Shown one piece after another: positions 57,408 to 64,000 of a stretch of 64,000 nt of DNA. Origin of the DNA: Gorillibacterium timonense (lineage in GTDB: Bacteria; Bacillota; Bacilli; Paenibacillales; NBRC-103111); assembly GCF_001457415.1 (NCBI RefSeq), contig NZ_LN881724.1:2232001-2296000 (forward strand). Reading direction: 5' to 3'. The notes beneath the pieces are model-generated. The model made no database searches and was not told the origin of the DNA. It saw only the letters and a program-made list of their open reading frames with translations. The translations under genes were made by a program, and so were the position numbers. How positions within the stretch are numbered: position 1 is the stretch's first letter; each line of letters opens with the position of its first letter.

Positions 57408-59750
57408 TTATTTGTCTTTTGCGGTGACCGTATACAGGTTGGTTTTGGCATCATACGTTAACTTGACCGTGACATCGCGATCCTTCATATAGGGGATGAT
57501 CGGCTTGATGGACTTGTCGGTCACGCGGAAGGTCAGCTTGTATCCATCCGTCCAAACAAAATTTTGCATCAGATAAGCTCTTATTTCATCCTGCGATTTC
57601 AATTTCAACGGATCGAGATTCTTGAACAGCTCGGGCTCAGGGACGCCCATGATCGGATCATGATCGCTCATGAAGCTATACCGATCCTTCAGGAAATACG
57701 TATACTTGATTTTGCTGCTGTCATCATCGTCCCAAGTCGTATCCACGAACAACCACTGCCCATTGACAAATACCGAATTCCACGCATGCTCCATCTCAAC
57801 GCTAGCCTCATAGACGCATGGAATGGAGGCTCGTCGGCACAGGTACATGAACAGGAGAGCATAGTCGCCGCAGACGCCTTTTCCCTTGTCGATGGAGACC
57901 AGAATGCTTTCCACCGTCTGTTCATCGCGCAGCTTGATGTCATAGGAAACATGGGTTACCACATAATCGTGAATCGCCTTCACCTTTTGCTGGTCCGTCA
58001 TGTTCGGCTTGAAGATCTTGGCTAGAATGGCGTCCAGCTTCGGATTCAGCTTCTTGTTGATAGCATCGGGCTGGATTGTCATATCCAGCTTATCGCTCGC
58101 TTTGACGACTTTCGGCTCGATGGTGTATTCCATTCCCGGACCGTAGGAGCCTTCTTTCAGATCAAAGAAGGTCACGCCCGATTTCATCGTAAATTTCACA
58201 CCGTTCTCCGGTGTATACAGCTCGATCACCGCGCCGCCTGTATCCACCTTGGTGTACTTCCCGTTCGGGTTGATTTTGTTCAGGACTGTATCATCCAAAT
58301 AATCCTCGACATAGGAGGTAACATCTTCCTTCGTATCAAACAGCAGGTGGATGGTGTTCTTTCCAAGGATGACCTGCGAGACTAATCTTTCACCAATGGG
58401 AATATTATAGCCTCGCAAGCCATCAAACGGAAAGTATTCGTTGTCCCTGATCGCTTCTTGTTTGGTATAGCTGCCCTGTGGATCAAAGTTATCGTTACGG
58501 GTGCCCATGCCGCCGGTTATCGTGATGGACACTACCTTCTGATCGGCAACCGGGATTTTGTTCGCATCGGTAATTCTCAACCAATTGTTAAAGCCGGTGT
58601 CATAGATCGTACCGTCAACCAGATGCCTGGCCGCTTCCAGCCGAGTCATCGGCTTGGTCAGGTTTTTCGTATTATCCAGCATACCGTAGATGTAGGCTTG
58701 TTTAATATAATCGGGGCTATCTGCAGAAACGGCAGGATCATCAATGACAAATTTCTCGTTGAATTCCCGATTATTAAAATACAGCTTCGCCAATTCATCC
58801 AAGGTGATGGCTTTCGAAAACCCGGATGTAAATGACTCAGATAACTCTTCATTAAGGATTCGCTTGGTTATGTAATCTTTGAAATCGAAGGAAGGCACAT
58901 CGGCAGGGTACTCGAAATTTTCCAGCTCCATTTCCTTCTCCCTGTCCTGAACCGCCCATTCTGCCCATGTGCCCATGCTGTCGATCAGATCTTCTACCGA
59001 TTCCGTTCCGTCATACTTGGTTTCTTCCGGATTAAAGATATTATCATGGATGATCGCCAACACCCGAGAAGCGACAATCTTCGAATAGCCCTGCTCTACG
59101 AACAGCTTCTCCACTTCACCGGGCAGCCGCTTCAGGATATCTGCTCCAACCTTGTTCCCCTTCTGGATCGATTGATTCAAATACCGGTCGATCTTACTTT
59201 TGACCAGCAAATCAGACTTGCTGACCTGGTCCTTTTCCTTGCCCATGCGGGCAAGGTTGCCCACCAAGCCTTTGAAATCATAGAGCCCTTCTTCTCTGAT
59301 GTCCAGATAGAAGCTGACCTTCTTGCCCGCTATATCCCAGCCGTAGCTGCTGAGTTTGCCTAGAAGCATTTGCTGGGCCAGATGGTCCGCAATGATCTTG
59401 TATTCCTGTGCAGAAAGTCCGCCTAATTCCTCTTCCTTGATCTCGATGTTGGCCCGGAGCTCATTCAGTTTCCGCTCTGCAGCTTCTTTCTTCTGCTGAT
59501 CGGATATTTTCTTCACCGTTCGAGTGACCTTGTCCTTCTTATCATCTTCGTCGCCGATGAGTTCATAGTATTCCAAGGGAACGACCTCATCTTTGGGATA
59601 TTGCAGAAATTGCTTCTCCAATTGTTGAAAAATGCTGTTCAGTGCCGCATTGTTTGAAAAATAAGGCGCAGCCGCTGAAGCGGTACTTCTTGGCAGTACG
59701 GCCATCACGGTCAATAGTACAGCCATCAGGAATGCCGATCGTTTCTTCAC
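57408..59750 (-). CDS. Secreted transglutaminase-like (peptidase-fold) protein
   Basis: A 780-residue exported protein with a signal peptide (residues 1-27, ending ASAA). A long Lys/Glu-rich helical part (about 75-320) precedes degenerate SLH-like segments (ITLDELAKLYFNN and YIKQAYIYGMLDNTKNLTKPMTRLEAARHL, about 325-400). The C-terminal transglutaminase core has the catalytic triad in VCGDYALLFMYLC (Cys), EMEHAWNSVFV (His) and VDTTWDDDD (Asp). Family members cross-link or cleave proteins at the cell surface; here the substrate is unknown. The SLH-like part suggests wall attachment. The start is a GTG preceded by AGAGGTGG. Confidence 0.85.
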   Translation of the reverse strand: MKKRSAFLMAVLLTVMAVLPRSTASAAAPYFSNNAALNSIFQQLEKQFLQYPKDEVVPLEYYELIGDEDDKKDKVTRTVKKISDQQKKEAAERKLNELRANIEIKEEELGGLSAQEYKIIADHLAQQMLLGKLSSYGWDIAGKKVSFYLDIREEGLYDFKGLVGNLARMGKEKDQVSKSDLLVKSKIDRYLNQSIQKGNKVGADILKRLPGEVEKLFVEQGYSKIVASRVLAIIHDNIFNPEETKYDGTESVEDLIDSMGTWAEWAVQDREKEMELENFEYPADVPSFDFKDYITKRILNEELSESFTSGFSKAITLDELAKLYFNNREFNEKFVIDDPAVSADSPDYIKQAYIYGMLDNTKNLTKPMTRLEAARHLVDGTIYDTGFNNWLRITDANKIPVADQKVVSITITGGMGTRNDNFDPQGSYTKQEAIRDNEYFPFDGLRGYNIPIGERLVSQVILGKNTIHLLFDTKEDVTSYVEDYLDDTVLNKINPNGKYTKVDTGGAVIELYTPENGVKFTMKSGVTFFDLKEGSYGPGMEYTIEPKVVKASDKLDMTIQPDAINKKLNPKLDAILAKIFKPNMTDQQKVKAIHDYVVTHVSYDIKLRDEQTVESILVSIDKGKGVCGDYALLFMYLCRRASIPCVYEASVEMEHAWNSVFVNGQWLFVDTTWDDDDSSKIKYTYFLKDRYSFMSDHDPIMGVPEPELFKNLDPLKLKSQDEIRAYLMQNFVWTDGYKLTFRVTDKSIKPIIPYMKDRDVTVKLTYDAKTNLYTVTAKDK

Positions 59751-59919
59751 GTCGCTATTGCCACCTCTTGATCCCTTAATAGTATGTATGACCCTAGCTT
59801 ATTACAAAATCTCGGGTGATTCTATGATAAACTACCTAAAATCAACCAAGAGAATGGCTAAAATTCGACAATATTATCCTTTTTGAATTTGAGGCTTCGG
59901 GATGTACTGATTGTGCAAA

Positions 59920-60531
59920 TTACAGCTTCAACCACAAAGCGGGACGGACACCACCTGTACATTTGCCATCGCTGAGGTTGCCTTTCAATATATTGTTGCC
60001 TTGGATCCCTATATTACCGTCCGTCCCGAAGATGTATACGGCTTTTACATTAACGCGGCCGGGCGACCGAAGCCACCACCACCAACCCCATTCTTTACCC
60101 AGAAGCTTTGCTAGTCGATTCCTGTTGTTTTCATCTTTTCTTTCAAACCAATATCTTTGATTTTTTCCTGGGTTGTACAGTTTTGAAAGGCTATCACCGA
60201 AATAGGTGCACACTTCCTCAAGGCTTAATAGAAAGATATTGTCCTGAGTATCTGTTCCGCCCTTTGAACCATACCACTGGTTATCAGGATTTTTATTTAA
60301 CACCGGAATGATTCTTGACTTATCCGTTGCGCAGAATTTGTCATAGAATTCACCGTTCAAATATTTTCTTAACGCGCAGTCAGCCCATGTTATATCTTTA
60401 TAAGCATCATGGTAAGGGCGTTGTTCAATAATATTTTCGGTTATAATCAATGCCGTCTTGTTTTGAATGTCAAGTACACGCCAAATATAACCGCCGAATG
60501 ATAATAAGGAGTCGATTGTAATCTCTTCCAT
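59920..60531 (-). CDS. DUF6273-type protein with C-type-lectin/FGE-like end
   Basis: A 203-residue protein with no signal peptide. The start SFGGYIWRVLDIQNKTALIITENII, the middle WADCALRKYLNGEFYDKF and NIFLLSLEEVCTYFG, and the end WWWWLRSPG...CTGGVRPALWL match the DUF6273 family, whose C-terminal part resembles the formylglycine-enzyme/C-type lectin fold. Functions are unknown; many copies occur in Firmicutes, phages and host-associated bacteria. GAAGGGC precedes the ATG. It lies at the left edge of an AT-rich island. Confidence 0.75.
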   Translation of the reverse strand: MEEITIDSLLSFGGYIWRVLDIQNKTALIITENIIEQRPYHDAYKDITWADCALRKYLNGEFYDKFCATDKSRIIPVLNKNPDNQWYGSKGGTDTQDNIFLLSLEEVCTYFGDSLSKLYNPGKNQRYWFERKDENNRNRLAKLLGKEWGWWWWLRSPGRVNVKAVYIFGTDGNIGIQGNNILKGNLSDGKCTGGVRPALWLKL

Positions 60532-60664
60532 TTAAGCCCTTCTTTCTTTGTAATAGGTAATCTGCCTTAAACACTCCTTCTACCGAGACTCAAATTGTCC
60601 TATAGACTCTGCACTTATTATACAATGAAATGGAAAAATATGACGAGCAATGTCCTTTTCCATC

Positions 60665-60701
60665 AAAATAAAAAGCCTCCGCCAAATCCAACGGCGAAAG
60701 C
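60665..60701 (-). terminator. Minus-strand terminator
   Basis: On the minus strand GCTTTCGCC and GGCGGAGGC form a 9-base stem with G-U pairs, followed by TTTTTATTTT. It may be the old terminator of the truncated DUF255 copy. Confidence 0.65.
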
Positions 60702-60712
60702 AACATAAAATG

Positions 60713-60754
60713 GACCCACGCGAACATCCCATCAATGAAATGTACGTGTGGGTC
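60713..60754. repeat. 42-base imperfect palindrome at the truncation point
   Basis: GACCCAC-CG-ACAT at the left and ATGT-CG-GTGGGTC at the right are complementary apart from isolated mismatches, and the symmetry extends through the centre (CAT/ATG). It could be a hairpin, an insertion scar or a protein-binding dyad. Confidence 0.6.
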
Positions 60755-60759
60755 AATAA

Positions 60760-60921
60760 TTAGCTATACCTAATAAATATGAAGACAGGTTTGTTGTGGT
60801 GTTTGGCGACTTCAAAAGCCTCTTCTGACCAAGGGAACCAATTCACCGGATTATGTGCGTGTTGCAGCAAATATGGTGACTTTTCCTTAGCTAATCTATT
60901 GGGTATCTTTTGAGTTGCCAT
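60760..60921 (-). pseudogene. Truncated second copy of the DUF255 thioredoxin-fold gene
   Basis: From an ATG at 60921 the minus strand codes for 53 residues, beginning [20 protein letters not shown]. They align without gaps to residues 1-53 of the protein at 54198-56285 (identical across [20 protein letters not shown] and the following WFPWSEEAF). A TAA then stops it two codons before the first Cys of CHWCH. Most differences between the two DNAs are at third codon positions. The DNA upstream of the start is also similar. This is therefore a diverged paralogue or acquired homologue that later lost its body, not a fresh duplication. It has no redox motif and is probably non-functional. Confidence 0.85.
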
Positions 60922-61010
60922 GGGGCATCACCTCTTCGGTGGGATTTTGGTGAAGTATTACTTAGGGTTAGTTTACCCAAAAAGGTGGGAGAAAGCGCAG
61001 GTAAAGCAAA
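60922..61010 (-). repeat. Copy of the DUF255 gene's upstream region
   Basis: GGGGCATCACCTCTT, TTAGTTTACCCAAAA and GGGAGAAAGCGCA-like blocks correspond to 56286-56385 upstream of the intact gene, with a gap of about 20 bases. It would have carried the promoter and ribosome site of the truncated copy. Confidence 0.7.
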
Positions 61011-61034
61011 CAAAGTACCTCCATATGGTATGGG

Positions 61035-61592
61035 TTACCTGTCATGATTGCTCCCAAGCTTTAACTTAAATATTTTTGTAGAACTCAATCGCCCTTTCTT
61101 ATAGTACTCAACATAAACTTCACTTCTTTTAATGTTGACTTCATAATAAATACCTAATTTATATCTACACACATGCTCAGGAAGATTTGTTCCGTCAAAT
61201 GACCAAACATCATCGAACGTTTCTTTAGTTAGAGCTATCAAACGATTCTTATCCTTTATCTTTTCAGAATTTCTATTTGTGGATTTTTTCATTTCTATTG
61301 CAATTATATTATCTTGTTCAGGAATCTCGCCACGGCTATGCACTATGATATCACAATTAATAGGTATTACTTCGATGTTTTGATCAATAATGGTCTTTAC
61401 TTTCCCATTGTTTCTGTTATATTCCACATCCACATGATATTTCGAATAATTAGTTTCTTTAATCTCTTCCTGAAGATATTTCATTAAAGAACCGCATAAT
61501 GTTCGTTCTGAGACACCACTAAGAATCAAATCCACTTCATTATTTAAGAATTTTTTATTTGCATTTTCAAATATAATAGTTGTATTTTTCAT
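61035..61592 (-). CDS. Unknown protein, PD-(D/E)XK nuclease-like pattern
   Basis: A 185-residue protein. The central part, INCDIIVHSRGEIPEQDNIIAIEMKKS, has an Asp on one strand and Glu-x-Lys on the next, the pattern of PD-(D/E)XK nucleases such as restriction-type enzymes. An upstream helix Glu and a downstream Lys-rich helix also fit. The fold is inferred. The ATG at 61592 follows AAGGAGAATT; an earlier in-frame ATG lies inside the preceding gene's end. It lies 17 bases downstream of a 104-residue gene, forming a two-gene unit in very AT-rich DNA. It lacks a recognised DNA-binding domain; the partner may supply this. Confidence 0.6.
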   Translation of the reverse strand: MKNTTIIFENANKKFLNNEVDLILSGVSERTLCGSLMKYLQEEIKETNYSKYHVDVEYNRNNGKVKTIIDQNIEVIPINCDIIVHSRGEIPEQDNIIAIEMKKSTNRNSEKIKDKNRLIALTKETFDDVWSFDGTNLPEHVCRYKLGIYYEVNIKRSEVYVEYYKKGRLSSTKIFKLKLGSNHDR

Positions 61593-61609
61593 AATTCTCC
61601 TTAAAACAG

Positions 61610-61924
61610 TTAAAAATCCAATTCTTTGAGTATGTAAGTACGCCACTCATTCTCTTCTTTTACTGTCTTAATATATCCTAAATCTCTAAGAGTTTTTTTG
61701 AATTTCTCCACCATTTCATAGCCCATATGATCCGGAGTTCCTTCATATACAAAATTTAGCATTTCCCGAGTATTTGCTTTGCTCCAACCCATATTTCCTG
61801 CATTGGAATTTTGTAAAATATAATTGTAAGTATTCACCATATATCTTCTATAATTACCTGACGTAGGATTCTCTTTTTGATTGCGAAGATAACTTAGTTC
61901 TCTAATTTTCTGCTCTTCGTTCAT
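61610..61924 (-). CDS. Small protein of unknown function, partner of the nuclease-like gene
   Basis: A 104-residue, charged, mostly helical protein (MNEEQKIRELSYLRNQKE...). The C-terminal part, EMVEKFKKTLRDLGYIKTVKEENEWRTYILKELDF, could be a winged-helix ending in a beta hairpin. AAGGAG precedes the ATG. With the next gene 17 bases downstream, the two are co-transcribed. I do not recognise a family; a regulator, specificity or antitoxin-like role are all open. Confidence 0.55.
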   Translation of the reverse strand: MNEEQKIRELSYLRNQKENPTSGNYRRYMVNTYNYILQNSNAGNMGWSKANTREMLNFVYEGTPDHMGYEMVEKFKKTLRDLGYIKTVKEENEWRTYILKELDF

Positions 61925-62098
61925 AATAAAAAACTCCTTAGATGATAATTATTCCAACCCTGATCCGTGTCATATAAATCGACCTAAAGAACCCTTTCGA
62001 ATTAACTCTAGCATTATGTTTCCATTTTATTTCAAACAACCATCTATTCTCTCTCTTAATAATATTTCCAATTAATCAAGAGTAGTAGTTTCACTATT

Positions 62099-62842
62099 CT
62101 AATTACTTCTGTTAAGAACGTATTCTAAATCAACACATGTATCATTATAAAAGAGCAACGCATCTTCCACTTTTTCCAAAAATCTCTTTTTAATATTTAT
62201 TTCTATCATAAAAAAATCTTCAACTAAACTAAACATCGCTTTAAAAGTTCCTATACATACTGAAATAAATAATGCTACAGTAAAAGTTACAAAAACACTG
62301 GTTGATTCATTGAATTTTGTACTATCAAAAGCTTTAAAAAAGAATACAGCATATTGTGACCAAACTGGTATAAATAACGCTAAAAAAGCACCGGGAGCTA
62401 AAAAGGTTGGGGGTTTACTTCGTACGATTTCTTTTTCTAATATTTTAATTAATAAATTCAACTTTTCCTCAGAATATAATCCCTTACTTTTCAAATATTC
62501 AGATAGAAATTTTCTCTGCATATCTTCAAACTGCTCTGTTCTCCACCCCCCTTTTTTAACTTGAATAGAATAATGATTATTCAAAATTCTTTTAGCCTTT
62601 GTGTTAAAAAAACTTATTACTAGTATTGACAGAATCAATATTCCTCCGAAAAAAATAGCTGACCCTTTAACATAACTTGGAGCAGCGAAACTTAATGGTA
62701 AGATTATTATCAGAATGTAGCCGGAAATTATAAGTAATACGAACAGGAATGAGACCATAGCATTTAAAAATGGCATATACTTGAACACTAATGAATAGGT
62801 TGATAAGTTACTCTTATAGTATTTCAATAACTCGTCTATCAT
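62099..62842 (-). CDS. Membrane protein of unknown function with four predicted spans
   Basis: A 247-residue protein starting at the ATG 62842 (MIDELLKYYKSN) after AGGGAGAAGAAA. Two hydrophobic pairs are visible: about residues 25-50 and 57-82, then about 152-172 and 180-205. Soluble, charged helices lie between (RKFLSEYLKSKGLYSEEKLNLLIKILEKEI) and after (MIEINIKKRFLEKVEDALLFY). No known domain was recognised. It lies between the nuclease-like unit and a UvrD-type helicase on the same strand. A membrane-acting effector of a defence system is possible but unproven. Confidence 0.6.
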   Translation of the reverse strand: MIDELLKYYKSNLSTYSLVFKYMPFLNAMVSFLFVLLIISGYILIIILPLSFAAPSYVKGSAIFFGGILILSILVISFFNTKAKRILNNHYSIQVKKGGWRTEQFEDMQRKFLSEYLKSKGLYSEEKLNLLIKILEKEIVRSKPPTFLAPGAFLALFIPVWSQYAVFFFKAFDSTKFNESTSVFVTFTVALFISVCIGTFKAMFSLVEDFFMIEINIKKRFLEKVEDALLFYNDTCVDLEYVLNRSN

Positions 62843-62977
62843 TTTCTTCTCCCTATTATCTGCTAAAAACTCCGAGAAACTTCTGGGAGTCATTAGTTTA
62901 GTTATTTCATTAATTGGAAATGAGTACGTTTAATATCTTTGGTTCCTGTGGAATGATTCTAATCGCTAATGAAATAT

Positions 62978-64000
62978 TTATGTTTCAGTTCTTACAATGT
63001 CAAACAGTGATTTTAACTTCTTCGACTCTTTTTCGGATAATGTTGGCACATTGATAAATAAACGATCGGTAGCTCTGCTTATTGCTACATAGTTTATTCT
63101 TTGCTCTTCTTTATCGTTATCGTTTAAGTTAGGATTAAGTAAAAATTCGATGTCGCTCTCTTCTTTTAGAACAACCAAGACATTTTTAAATTCATCTCCC
63201 TTTGCTTTGTGAATTGTTTTGTGTCTGCTAGTATCTTCATCAATTCTTACACACAAAGCCAATTGCCGGTAACTATGATTTTCATAGAAAGTTTTAGCTG
63301 CGCCCCTTGATAAATTTGATATATCAGGTTTTATTATTCTTTTTACAAAAGAATGGAATTCTAGTAGGCTTTTTTCTTTAAAGTCCCCATACTGAGAAAG
63401 GAGTACACAAAGAAATTTCAAAGCTTCTTTTCTCCCTTTATCTTTGTCATTCTTATCTTTGAAAATTCTCTCTAATTCTTTTATTGCACTTTTAAATTCG
63501 TTCTGGCGAGCTAGCTCAGTTGCCTTTATACAAGCAATAATCACTTTACTTCTGTATTTATTGCTACTGCTAGGATTATCTTCGGTTAAAAGTTCTTCAA
63601 TTAGCTTATCGTTAAATAAATCTCCTTTTATTTCATTTTTCATTACATTCGAGATTATATTTATTCTTGACAAAGAATTTACCAACTCGTTATTACTCTC
63701 TTCTTTAGCTAATCTTAGAGCATCAAGCCGCTCTCCCACAATGATTATGGGTTTTTCTCCATTTATATTTCTGTATTTGTTTTGTTTTATATCTACACGT
63801 ACTGTATTTAAAATATCTATAATTTGATCTGTGCTTCGTCTGTTATCTTCCATTACATAGTCAACTATGTTGTTTAAGCTAAATGAATGAAACTGAGATG
63901 GTTCTGCTCCTTGAAAGCTATAGATAGACTGAGCTTTATCACCAATTATCCCAACTATCGTTTCTTCTTTGCCAATTAACCCCATAATCTTAACTTGTAT
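62978..64000 (-). CDS. UvrD/PcrA-type superfamily 1 helicase, C-terminal part (runs off window)
   Basis: At least 340 residues are visible; the frame stays open to the right edge, so the N-terminal ATPase motifs lie outside. Helicase motifs seen: GDKAQSIYSFQGAEPSQF (motif III), EDNRRSTDQI (motif IV), TIHKAKGDEFKNVLVV (motif V) and NYVAISRATDRLFI (motif VI, with the Arg finger). This set fits the shorter UvrD-like helicases that accompany OLD-family nucleases, as in Gabija GajB, as well as unrelated repair helicases. The upstream partner would be beyond 64000. Composition is strongly AT-rich, as in the rest of the island. Confidence 0.82.
   Translation of the reverse strand: MQVKIMGLIGKEETIVGIIGDKAQSIYSFQGAEPSQFHSFSLNNIVDYVMEDNRRSTDQIIDILNTVRVDIKQNKYRNINGEKPIIIVGERLDALRLAKEESNNELVNSLSRINIISNVMKNEIKGDLFNDKLIEELLTEDNPSSSNKYRSKVIIACIKATELARQNEFKSAIKELERIFKDKNDKDKGRKEALKFLCVLLSQYGDFKEKSLLEFHSFVKRIIKPDISNLSRGAAKTFYENHSYRQLALCVRIDEDTSRHKTIHKAKGDEFKNVLVVLKEESDIEFLLNPNLNDNDKEEQRINYVAISRATDRLFINVPTLSEKESKKLKSLFDIVRTET

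Larger units (their letters stand above)
60532..60759. other. Spacer at the left edge of the AT-rich island
   Basis: About 230 bases without a gene. It holds a minus-strand terminator (60665-60701) and a 42-base imperfect palindrome (60713-60754) directly beyond the stop of the truncated DUF255 copy. Confidence 0.5.

Noticed and set aside
60713..64000. Prophage or transposon insertion
   Set aside because: No integrase, transposase, phage structural gene or terminal inverted repeat pair was found within the window; only composition and gene content suggest transfer.
62978..64000. Firm assignment of the helicase as Gabija GajB
   Set aside because: Only the C-terminal motifs are visible and the required GajA gene would lie outside the window.

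Overview
The window looks like a chromosomal segment of a spore-forming, plant-polysaccharide-degrading Firmicute, most likely Paenibacillus or a close relative in the Paenibacillaceae. Reasons visible here: strong AGGAGG-type ribosome sites with several TTG/GTG starts, the spore-coat morphogen CotE beside mutS/mutL/miaA/hfq, GTAAACGTTTAC and cre-type sugar operators, ROK, LacI and AraC regulators, and a secreted GH9/GH48 cellulase pair. This is inferred from gene content, not from rRNA. Most of the window is moderately GC-rich. The last 3.5 kb, and smaller stretches near 43.5 kb and 47.4-51 kb, are clearly more AT-rich.

Layout. 1-15.3 kb (mostly minus strand): the conserved cotE - mutS - mutL - miaA - hfq neighbourhood. 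It is interrupted by a divergent xylR/xylA pair, a two-gene ABC exporter and an rRNA-type methyltransferase, and on the other side by a methyltransferase-TetR operon and a frameshifted amidoligase-like gene. 15.5-18.5 kb: a YqjA-like membrane protein, a 48-residue small protein and a PIG-V-type mannosyltransferase. 18.8-24.4 kb: a cellulase operon (GH9-CBM3c-CBM3 then GH48-CBM3) behind a good promoter and a cre-like box. 24.5-27.6 kb: AraC/GyrI-like and MerR-like regulators and a GNAT acetyltransferase. 27.8-30.4 kb: an SsuABC/TauABC-type importer whose leader may form an attenuator. 30.7-34.3 kb: a ykcC-ykcB-like polyprenyl-phosphate sugar transfer operon. 34.6-36.1 kb: an orphan nuclease-like/winged-helix gene followed by a repeat-rich spacer. 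36.1-43.9 kb: M32 carboxypeptidase, beta-carbonic anhydrase, an LpdD-like protein, a chemoreceptor, a GPH sugar symporter plus PIG-L deacetylase, and a small AT-rich gene. 44-54 kb: two GH13 enzymes of maltodextrin use with a LacI regulator, a methionine aminopeptidase/zinc-finger pair, and two regulator-oxidoreductase modules (TetR/SDR and MerR/acetyltransferase/SDR) with clear palindromic operators. 54.2-60.5 kb: a DUF255 thioredoxin-fold protein, an SDR, a secreted transglutaminase-like protein and a DUF6273 protein.

60.6-64 kb is an AT-rich accessory island. It begins at a truncated second copy of the DUF255 gene, cut just before its CxxC motif and next to a 42-bp imperfect palindrome. 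It carries a nuclease-like two-gene unit, an unknown membrane protein and the C-terminal part of a UvrD-type helicase that runs off the window. This is the best candidate for an undescribed (probably defence-related) system, but its upstream partner lies outside the window. Other points to check are the symmetric four-box TCTAACGG element beside the orphan nuclease/winged-helix gene, the leader structures at 30.5 and 34.6 kb, and the three inverted repeats around the MerR module. No rRNA, tRNA, CRISPR array, transposase or integrase was recognised.
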